Below, piece by piece: positions 51,800 through 58,494 of a DNA stretch of 64,000 nt (positions within the stretch are counted from its first letter, which is position 1; the number at the start of each line of letters is the position of its first letter). The notes under the pieces were generated by a model. The model had not been told where the DNA came from. It did not search any database and was given only the letters and a program-made list of their open reading frames with translations. Location of the stretch: the NCBI RefSeq assembly GCF_000613185.1, contig NZ_CCBB010000001.1, forward strand, positions 930,001 through 994,000. The letters run 5' to 3'. The stretch is from Mycolicibacterium cosmeticum. Its GTDB lineage: Bacteria > Actinomycetota > Actinomycetes > Mycobacteriales > Mycobacteriaceae. The translations under genes and the position numbers were made by a program.

Positions 51800-53047
51800 G
51801 TGTTGACCCTCAGAGCTGCGGGTCTTCTCGACGTCGATGCCGGGGCGATCGTTCGCCCCGGCATCGTTCGTGTCGACGGGGACCGGATCATCGCCGTGGC
51901 AGACGGCGCACCGGATTCGGCGATCGGCGTCGACGACGAGGTGATCGATCTCGGCGACGCCATCCTGCTGCCCGGGTTGATGGACATGGAGGTCAACCTG
52001 CTCATGGGCGGCCGCGGCGAGAACCCCGGCCTGTCCCAGGTCCAGGACGACCCACCCACCCGCGTCCTGCGCGCCGTCGGCAACGCCCGACGCACCCTGC
52101 GCGCCGGCTTCACCACCGTGCGCAACCTCGGCCTGTTCGTCAAGACCGGCGGCTACCTGTTGGACGTGGCGCTGGGCAAAGCCATCGACGCCGGTTGGGT
52201 GGACGGGCCCCGCATCGTGCCCGCCGGGCACGCCATCACCCCGACCGGCGGCCACCTCGACCCCACCATGTTCGCCGCCTTCATGCCCGGTGCACTGGAA
52301 CTCACCGTCGAAGAGGGCATCGCCAACGGGGTCGACGAGATCCGCAAGGCGGTGCGCTACCAGATCAAACACGGCGCGCAATTGATCAAGGTCTGCGTGT
52401 CCGGCGGCGTCATGTCGCTGACGGGTGAGGCCGGCGCCCAGCACTATTCGGACGAGGAACTGCGCGCCATCGTCGACGAGGCCCATCGCCGCGGACTGCG
52501 GGTGGCCGCCCACACGCACGGCGCCGAGGCCGTCAAACACGCCGTGGCGTGCGGCATCGACTGCATCGAGCACGGCTTCCTCATGGACGACGAAGCCATC
52601 CAGATGCTCGTCGACAACGACCGATTCCTGGTCACCACCCGCCGGCTGGCCCAGGCCATGGACGTCTCACACGCACCGAAAGCACTGCAGCAGAAGGCCG
52701 CCGAGATGTTCCCGAAGGCCGAAACCTCGATCAAGGCCGCCTACGAGGCCGGGGTGAAGATCGCGGTCGGCACCGATGCCCCGGCCATCCCCCACGGCCG
52801 CAACGCCGACGAACTGGTCACCCTGGTGGAGTGGGGCATGCCCCCGGCCGCCGTGCTGCGCTCGGCCACCACCATCGCCGCCGACCTCATCAACGCCGAC
52901 GACCGCGGCCGACTCGCCCCCGGACTGCTCGCCGACATCATCGCCGTCCCCGGCAACCCCCTGGACGACATTACCGTTACACAGTCGGTTACATTTGTAA
53001 TGAAGGGCGGTAAGGTCTACAAGAATGAGTACGCCGATGGCTCCTAA
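51800..53047 (+). CDS. Amidohydrolase (imidazolonepropionase-like) with lost HxH
   Basis: 415 residues, GTG 51800. The composite-domain start and the barrel are typical (LPGLMDMEVNLLMGG, LIKVCVSGGVMS, VAAHTHGAEAVKHA, CIEHGFLM, AVGTDAPAIPHG). The N-terminal HxH metal pair expected after PGLMD is E64-V-N66, so one metal cannot bind in the usual way. It may have altered metal use or a non-hydrolytic role. It is in the Rieske operon and overlaps the SnoaL-like gene by 23 bases. Confidence 0.85.
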   Translation: MLTLRAAGLLDVDAGAIVRPGIVRVDGDRIIAVADGAPDSAIGVDDEVIDLGDAILLPGLMDMEVNLLMGGRGENPGLSQVQDDPPTRVLRAVGNARRTLRAGFTTVRNLGLFVKTGGYLLDVALGKAIDAGWVDGPRIVPAGHAITPTGGHLDPTMFAAFMPGALELTVEEGIANGVDEIRKAVRYQIKHGAQLIKVCVSGGVMSLTGEAGAQHYSDEELRAIVDEAHRRGLRVAAHTHGAEAVKHAVACGIDCIEHGFLMDDEAIQMLVDNDRFLVTTRRLAQAMDVSHAPKALQQKAAEMFPKAETSIKAAYEAGVKIAVGTDAPAIPHGRNADELVTLVEWGMPPAAVLRSATTIAADLINADDRGRLAPGLLADIIAVPGNPLDDITVTQSVTFVMKGGKVYKNEYADGS

Positions 53048-53555
53048 CCGAACAGACGACCTGGTCGAGATCCAGCAGCTGCTGGCCAAGTACGCGGTCA
53101 CCATCACCCAGGGTGACATCGACGGCCTGGTCAGCGTCTTCACCCCGGACGGCACGTACAGCGCCTTCGGGGAAACCTATGCGCTGGAACGTTTTCCGGT
53201 TCTGGTGGACGCCGCACCCAAGGGCTTGTTCATGACCGGCACCGCGCTGGTCGATCTCACGGAGGGCGCCGACACCGCCAGCGGCACCCAGCCGCTGTGC
53301 TTCATCGAGCATTCCGCACATGACATGCGCATCGGCTACTACCGGGACACCTACGTCCGCACCGAAGCCGGGTGGCGGCTGAAAACCAGGGCCATGACCT
53401 TCATCCGCCGCAGCGGTGCCCACGACCACGGCCGGCCGCACGCGATCGGCCGACCCACAGCGGATGTCGCCGGCCGAGCGGCTCCTACGGCCGATGTCGC
53501 CGGCCGAGCGGCTCCTACGGCCGACGTCGCCGGCCGAGCGGCTCCAGAAGCATGA
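53025..53555 (+). CDS. SnoaL-like/NTF2-fold protein with repeat tail
   Basis: 176 residues. Residues 8-130 form an NTF2-like cone fold (LLAKYAVTITQGDIDGLVSVFTPDGTY; GWRLKTRAMTFIRRSG). After about 140 comes a tail of three PTADVAGRAA units encoded by a 30-bp DNA repeat, beyond normal family length. Start 53025 overlaps the amidohydrolase; ATG 53037 is an alternative. Such proteins can be isomerases, dehydratases or small hydrolases; the specific role is unknown. Confidence 0.8.
   Translation: MSTPMAPNRTDDLVEIQQLLAKYAVTITQGDIDGLVSVFTPDGTYSAFGETYALERFPVLVDAAPKGLFMTGTALVDLTEGADTASGTQPLCFIEHSAHDMRIGYYRDTYVRTEAGWRLKTRAMTFIRRSGAHDHGRPHAIGRPTADVAGRAAPTADVAGRAAPTADVAGRAAPEA
53461..53547 (+). repeat. 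30-bp tandem repeat, 2.9 copies, inside the SnoaL-like gene
   Basis: The unit runs from GATGTCGCCGGCCGAGCGGC and is repeated at period 30 with one or two changes. It is in frame with the SnoaL-like gene, adding a ten-residue unit each time, and ends 5 bases before the next gene's ATG. Confidence 0.9.
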
Positions 53556-54703
53556 CCGATCTCCACAACCCCCAGAATTTCCGCGCCGCGCTGCGCACCT
53601 GGCTCGCCGAGTCCGACCTCACCCCACCGGACGACCACTCGCTCGAAGGGCACATGCGGCAGTTCGCTCGAGTGCAGAAGGCGCTGTACGAGGCCGGCTG
53701 GAGCCGGTACGGCTGGCCCGAACACGCCGGCGGGCTCGGCGGACCGGCGATGCTGCGCGCCATCGTGGGCGAGGAGGTGGTGGGCCGACGGCTGGCCGAG
53801 CCGGGACCGTACTCGATGCTCGAAGTTCTGGCGCCGACCATGATCGATTACGCCACACCGGAATTGGCCGCCGAGATGGTGCCCAAGCTACTCAGCGGCG
53901 AAGAGCAGTGGTGCCAGGGCTTCTCCGAGCCCGGCGCGGGTAGCGACCTGGCGTCGCTGACCACCAGGGCCGAGGAGCGCGACGGCAAGTGGATCATCAA
54001 CGGGCAGAAGGTGTGGACCAGTTTCGCCCAGTTCTCGCACCGGTGCATCCTGCTGGCGCGCACCGGCGCGCCCGACGCCCCGCCACATGCTGATTTCCCG
54101 TCACTTCGCTCGCCCCACGCCAATATCACCGCGTTCTTCATCGACACCGACACCCCGGGCATCACCATCCGCCCGCTGCACACCATGCACGACGTCGACG
54201 AGTTCTGCGAGGTGTACTTCGACAACGTCGAGGTCGACGCTAGCCGGATGCTCGGCAAGCCGGGCGACGGGTGGCAACTGGCGATGGACCTGCTGCCCTA
54301 CGAACGCTCGACCTGCTTCTGGCAACGCATCACGTATCTGTACGAACGATTCGACGCCCTGATCGCGGAGGTCAAAGGGCAAGGGCAGGTGGTGGATTCG
54401 GACATGGGTGAGGCCTACCTGGCGCTGCACACCCTGCGCTGCCGGTCCCGTGCCACGCAGCACCGGCTGGCCGACGGGCACAGGCTCGGCCCGGACACCT
54501 CGGTCGATAAGGTGTTGCTGGCCGGGGCCGAACAGCGCCTCTACGACACTGCCCGCGATCTGCTCCCGGGTGTCGTCGAGCTCGAGGACACCGACTGGCG
54601 CACCGAGTACCTGTACTCGCGGGCGGCCACCATCTACGGCGGCACCGCCGAGGTGCAGCGCAATATCATCGCCCGCCGCCTGCTGGACCTCGGGAAGGAC
54701 TGA
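53552..54703 (+). CDS. Acyl-CoA dehydrogenase, catalytic subunit of a pair
   Basis: 383 residues, ATG overlapping the SnoaL stop (ATGA). QGFSEPGAGSDLASL and IINGQKVWTSFAQ for the substrate region; catalytic Glu in IYGGTAEVQRNIIARR. Followed after 2 bases by a short non-catalytic ACAD-like partner, so they probably form a heteromeric enzyme as in steroid side-chain oxidation. Confidence 0.93.
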   Translation: MTDLHNPQNFRAALRTWLAESDLTPPDDHSLEGHMRQFARVQKALYEAGWSRYGWPEHAGGLGGPAMLRAIVGEEVVGRRLAEPGPYSMLEVLAPTMIDYATPELAAEMVPKLLSGEEQWCQGFSEPGAGSDLASLTTRAEERDGKWIINGQKVWTSFAQFSHRCILLARTGAPDAPPHADFPSLRSPHANITAFFIDTDTPGITIRPLHTMHDVDEFCEVYFDNVEVDASRMLGKPGDGWQLAMDLLPYERSTCFWQRITYLYERFDALIAEVKGQGQVVDSDMGEAYLALHTLRCRSRATQHRLADGHRLGPDTSVDKVLLAGAEQRLYDTARDLLPGVVELEDTDWRTEYLYSRAATIYGGTAEVQRNIIARRLLDLGKD

Positions 54704-54705
54704 CG

Positions 54706-55515
54706 ATGACCACGGCACTCGATCCCGAGTCGTTGACACTGCTGGAAGACACCCTTCGCAAGACCATGCTCGCCACCTCCGGTCCGGCGCTCGACGCGGC
54801 GCTCACCGAACTGGGCTGGGCCGAGATGCTGACCGACGTCCCCGAGCTGGCGGTGCCGCTGGTCTTCCGACTGCTCGGCGAAACCGGTTCGCACGCTTCG
54901 GTGCTCGTCGACGTCGTGTTGCACGCGACCGGCAACACCATCGGCGACACGGTCGAGCTGCCGCTGCCCTACACCGGCAACGGCTGGGTGGTGTGGGACC
55001 GGGTCGCCACCGAAGGCGGCTCGGCACTCGGCGGGCTCCCGCTGCGTCGCGAGGACGAGGGCTACCCGATCCGGGTGGCCGAAGCCCGGGTCGCGGTGGG
55101 CTGGTGGCTGGTCGGCTCCGCTCGCGCCATGCTGTCGCTGGCACGCCGGCATGCGCTGGACCGGGTGCAATTCGGCAAGCCCATCGCCTCGTTCCAGGCC
55201 GTTCGGCACCGGCTGGCCGAGACGCTGGTGGCCATCGAAGGCGCCGAGGCGACACTGACCCTGCCCGGCGCGGACAACCCGGACCTGACCGCGCTGCTCG
55301 CCAAGGCCGCGGCGGGCAAGGCGGCGCTGACCGCCGCCAAGCATTGCCAGCAGGTGCTCGGCGGCATCGGCTTCACCGAGGAACACGATCTGCATCGGCA
55401 CGTGAAGCGCGCCCTCGTGCTCGACGGCCTGCTCGGCAGTTCGCGGGAGCTGACCAAGAAGGCCGGCGCCGGCCTGCGAGCCAGGGGCTCGGCGCCCCGG
55501 CTGGCGCAGTTGTAG
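54706..55515 (+). CDS. Short acyl-CoA dehydrogenase-like partner subunit
   Basis: 269 residues, well below the usual 380. The middle beta-barrel is mostly lost and the protein is two helical parts (ARRHALDRVQFGKPIASFQA; LGGIGFTEEHDLHRHVKRA). The catalytic GTSE is absent. This fits the structural partner of a heteromeric ACAD, coupled to the preceding catalytic subunit. It ends the Rieske operon. Confidence 0.88.
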   Translation: MTTALDPESLTLLEDTLRKTMLATSGPALDAALTELGWAEMLTDVPELAVPLVFRLLGETGSHASVLVDVVLHATGNTIGDTVELPLPYTGNGWVVWDRVATEGGSALGGLPLRREDEGYPIRVAEARVAVGWWLVGSARAMLSLARRHALDRVQFGKPIASFQAVRHRLAETLVAIEGAEATLTLPGADNPDLTALLAKAAAGKAALTAAKHCQQVLGGIGFTEEHDLHRHVKRALVLDGLLGSSRELTKKAGAGLRARGSAPRLAQL

Positions 55516-55578
55516 CTTCTCCATCGCCGAGCGGTCCGGAAAGCGGCTTTCCCGGTAGCCCTTATGCAAAGGCGAAAA

Positions 55579-55595
55579 TGAGAATACTATTCTCA
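55579..55595. promoter_or_regulatory. Operator copy 5 of the GAGAAYNNNATTCTY family (most symmetric)
   Basis: TGAGAATACTATTCTCA is perfect over 7-bp arms. It covers the -35 position for a -10 TAGAAT at 55608-55613, upstream of TetR 55651. This is the strongest copy and its place suggests that TetR controls itself. Confidence 0.75.
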
Positions 55596-55607
55596 TCATG
55601 AGAAAGC

Positions 55608-55613
55608 TAGAAT
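55608..55613 (+). promoter_or_regulatory. -10 element of TetR 55651
   Basis: TAGAAT fits the mycobacterial -10. The start would be near 55620, followed by a GGAGGGGGG Shine-Dalgarno stretch and the ATG at 55651. Confidence 0.5.
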
Positions 55614-55650
55614 CTCCGACACGAGCGTACGGAGGGGGGCGAGCACCGCG

Positions 55651-56370
55651 ATGCCCAGGCGTTCTCCGGTACAGTCCACTCATGTTCTCCCGAATCGGCA
55701 GGCAGCTGAGCAGCCGGTGACCAGCGCAAACGAAGAGCCCGCTTGGAAGCAGCGTGCGGTCGAGCGGTCCATCAAGACCGCCAAACTCCGCGCCGCTCAG
55801 CGCGTGCAGCGTTTCCTCGACGCCGCCCAGTCGATCATCATCGAAAAGGGCAGCACGGACTTCACCGTGCAGGAGGTCGTCGACCGCTCCCGCCAGTCGC
55901 TGCGCAGCTTCTACCTGCAGTTCGACGGAAAACATGAGTTGCTGCTCGCCTTGTTCGAGGATGCGCTGAGCCGCTCGGCCGATCAGATCCGGGCCGCCAC
56001 CGCCAGCCAGTCCGATCCGCTCGACCGGCTCAAGGTCGCCATCGAGTTGCTGTTCGAGTCCTCACGTCCGGACCCCACCGCCAAGCGACCGCTGTTCACC
56101 GACTTCGCACCCCGCCTGCTGGTGTCGCACCCCTCCGAGGTGAAGGTGGCGCACGCTCCCCTACTGGCGCTGCTCACCGAGTTGATGGAGGAGGCCGCCG
56201 AAGCCGGGAAGCTGCGCCCGGGCGTCAACCCCCGCCGGATGGCCGCGATGACCATGCAGACCGTGATGTTCGTCGCCCAATCCAGTGGCAGCGACGACGC
56301 CACCAACAAGCCGATCTCCGCGCAAGAAGTCTGGGACTTCATCGCGCACGGTTTCGCCGGCCCCAGCTAG
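55651..56370 (+). CDS. TetR-family regulator, candidate master of the GAGAAY regulon
   Basis: 239 residues, ATG 55651 behind GGAGGGGGG; GTG 55717 is a possible shorter start. After a 40-residue basic or polar N-terminal extension, the helix-turn-helix lies at about 70-100 (FTVQEVVDRSRQSLRSFYLQFDGKHELL). C-terminal helices follow with no assigned ligand. Operator copy 5 overlaps its promoter and copy 6 lies just downstream before the SDR operon. This makes it the best candidate to bind all six sites. Confidence 0.9.
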   Translation: MPRRSPVQSTHVLPNRQAAEQPVTSANEEPAWKQRAVERSIKTAKLRAAQRVQRFLDAAQSIIIEKGSTDFTVQEVVDRSRQSLRSFYLQFDGKHELLLALFEDALSRSADQIRAATASQSDPLDRLKVAIELLFESSRPDPTAKRPLFTDFAPRLLVSHPSEVKVAHAPLLALLTELMEEAAEAGKLRPGVNPRRMAAMTMQTVMFVAQSSGSDDATNKPISAQEVWDFIAHGFAGPS

Positions 56371-56421
56371 TCGCCGCCGGTCCCCGCATGCCTTCCGGCG
56401 CAGGGTTACCGCCATACCGCA

Positions 56422-56438
56422 TGAGAACGACATTCTTC
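56422..56438. promoter_or_regulatory. Operator copy 6 of the GAGAAYNNNATTCTY family
   Basis: TGAGAACGACATTCTTC: same 7-3-7 layout with the C/T variants also seen in copy 2. It lies 122 bases before the SDR start. Confidence 0.6.
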
Positions 56439-56560
56439 TAAGCAAAGAGTTTAGTTGTCCCGATTTGAATCTGTCATTGACATGGGGCAACCAGCGGTGA
56501 CAGAGTGCTGAGCAAGTGCCAAAGAGGCCGCACACAGACTCGAGGGAGAAGCGAGGACAC

Positions 56561-57406
56561 ATGGCTGGGCGGGTAGAGGGCAAGGTTGCGTTCGTCACCG
56601 GTGCCGCGCGTGGACAGGGTCGCAGCCATGCCGTGCGGCTGGCCGAAGAAGGCGCCGACATCATCGCCATCGATATCTGCGGACCCATCCGCCCGGGCGT
56701 GGAGACCGCCATCCCGGCATCCACGCCGGACGATCTCGCGGAGACCGCGAATCTGGTCAAAGGCCTGAACCGCCGCATCGTCACCGCTGAGGTCGACGTC
56801 CGGGACGCGGCCGCCGTCAAGGCCGCCGTCGACAGCGGCGTCGAGCAGCTGGGCCGCCTGGACATCATCGTCGCCAACGCCGGGATCGGCAACGGCGGCG
56901 ACGTCTTGCACGAGACCACCGAGCTGGACTGGGACGAGATGATCGACATCAACTTGTCGGGCGTCTGGAAGTCCGTCAAAGCCGCTGTCCCGCACATCAT
57001 CTCGGGTGGACGCGGAGGATCGATCATCCTGACCAGTTCCGTCGGCGGCCTCAAGGCCTATCCGCACTGCGGCAACTATGTGGCGGCCAAGCACGGTGTC
57101 GTCGGCCTGATGAGGAGCTTCGCCGTCGAGCTCGGGCAGCACAATATCCGCGCCAACTCGGTACACCCCACCCATGTGAGCACCCAGATGCTGCACAACG
57201 AGGGCACGTTCAAGATGTTCCGTCCGGACTTGGACAACCCCGGACCGGACGACATGGCACCCATCTGTCAGCTGTTCCACACGCTGCCCATCCCGTGGGT
57301 GGACGCGGTGGACATCAGTAATGCGGTGTTGTTCCTCGCCTCCGATGAGGCGCGTTACATCACCGGCGTCACGCTGCCGGTGGACGCCGGCAGCTGCCTG
57401 AAGTAA
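56561..57406 (+). CDS. Mycofactocin-coupled-type SDR oxidoreductase
   Basis: 281 residues from ATG 56561 (GAGG upstream); an in-frame start at 56516 is less likely. Signature VTGAARGQGRSHAVRLAEEG, a longer loop after the second strand as in mycofactocin-associated SDRs, and the catalytic Ser/Tyr/Lys in TSSVGGLKAYPHCGNYVAAKHG. These enzymes keep a bound NAD cofactor and use mycofactocin as electron carrier. It likely oxidises a ring alcohol. Confidence 0.88.
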   Translation: MAGRVEGKVAFVTGAARGQGRSHAVRLAEEGADIIAIDICGPIRPGVETAIPASTPDDLAETANLVKGLNRRIVTAEVDVRDAAAVKAAVDSGVEQLGRLDIIVANAGIGNGGDVLHETTELDWDEMIDINLSGVWKSVKAAVPHIISGGRGGSIILTSSVGGLKAYPHCGNYVAAKHGVVGLMRSFAVELGQHNIRANSVHPTHVSTQMLHNEGTFKMFRPDLDNPGPDDMAPICQLFHTLPIPWVDAVDISNAVLFLASDEARYITGVTLPVDAGSCLK

Positions 57407-57409
57407 TCG

Positions 57410-58483
57410 ATGTCCGACACCGTCCTGGTCACCGGGGCCTTCGGTCTCGTCGGCTCGGCCACGGTCAGAGCACTCGCGGCCGAAGGCCGCCGGGTGGTGG
57501 CCACCGACCTCGGCACCGACGCGAATCGTGCCAAGGCACAGGCGCTTCCGGCAGAGGCCGAAGCCCGCTGGGCCGACCTGACCGTCCCCGCCGAGGTTCA
57601 GCGGCTCATCGCCGACGTCGCGCCGGAAGCGATCATCCACCTGGCCGCGGTGATCCCGCCGCCGATCTACCGCAACCCTGGCCTGGCCCGCAAGGTCAAC
57701 GTGGACGCCACCAAGACGTTGGTGGACGCCGCGGTCGCTGCCCCCGCTCCCCCGCGCTTCGTGCAGGCATCGAGCAACGCGGTGTACGGCTCCCGTAATC
57801 CGCATCGTCACCCGGATCCGGTCACCGCCGAGACCCCGCCCCGCCCGACCGAGCTGTACGGCGGACACAAGTTGGAATCCGAGGCGTATGTCCGGGCGTC
57901 AGGACTGGATTGGGTGGTGCTGCGACTCGGCGGCGTGATGAGCACCGATCTGAGCGCCATGACGTTCAGTCTGGACGCACTCTTCTTCGAGAGCGCATTG
58001 CCCGTGGACAACCGCATCCACATGGTCGACGTGCGGGACGTGGCAAGCGCTTTCGCCGCAGCCACCGTCGCCGACGCGGTCGGCGAGATCCTGCTGATCG
58101 CCGGTGACGAGACGCATCGGATGCGCCAAGGTGATGTCGGTTCGGCGCTGGCCGCCGCTCGGGGACTGCCCGGTGTGCTGCCGCCCGGACGCCCCGGTGA
58201 TCCCGACAGCGACGACGATTGGTTCATCACCGATTGGATGGACACCACCCGGGCTCAGGAGGTGCTGAAGTTCCAGCATCACTCCTGGCCGGCCATGCTG
58301 GACGAGATCCGGGCCCAGACCGGCTGGAAGCGCCACCCGACCCGAATGATGGCGCCATTGGCCCGGGCGTTCGTGAAACGTCAAGGTGCTTACCGCAATT
58401 CGCCCGGCATCTATGCCGATCCGTGGCGGGTGCTCAGCGCGCGGCTCGGCCCGACCGGACTGGACTCCGCGCAGCGGCCTTGA
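57410..58483 (+). CDS. NAD-dependent epimerase/dehydratase (extended SDR)
   Basis: 357 residues, starting 3 bases after the SDR stop. Cofactor motif VTGAFGLVGSATVRAL, and the YxxxK in TELYGGHKLESEAY. Relatives act on nucleotide sugars or on 3-beta-hydroxysteroids and terpenoid ketones; a 3-beta-HSD-like role would suit this locus but is inferred. Shares the operator copy 6 promoter with the SDR. Confidence 0.88.
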   Translation: MSDTVLVTGAFGLVGSATVRALAAEGRRVVATDLGTDANRAKAQALPAEAEARWADLTVPAEVQRLIADVAPEAIIHLAAVIPPPIYRNPGLARKVNVDATKTLVDAAVAAPAPPRFVQASSNAVYGSRNPHRHPDPVTAETPPRPTELYGGHKLESEAYVRASGLDWVVLRLGGVMSTDLSAMTFSLDALFFESALPVDNRIHMVDVRDVASAFAAATVADAVGEILLIAGDETHRMRQGDVGSALAAARGLPGVLPPGRPGDPDSDDDWFITDWMDTTRAQEVLKFQHHSWPAMLDEIRAQTGWKRHPTRMMAPLARAFVKRQGAYRNSPGIYADPWRVLSARLGPTGLDSAQRP

Positions 58484-58494
58484 GCCGCGCCGAT

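Noticed and set aside
55538..55552. GGAAAGC-G-GCTTTCC as terminator of the Rieske operon
   Set aside because: The stem is short with a one-base loop and no T tract; too weak to annotate.
55600..55618. TGAGAAAGCTAGAATCTC as a seventh operator copy
   Set aside because: Half-sites are present but arm sequence and spacing do not match the 7-3-7 layout, and it contains the -10.
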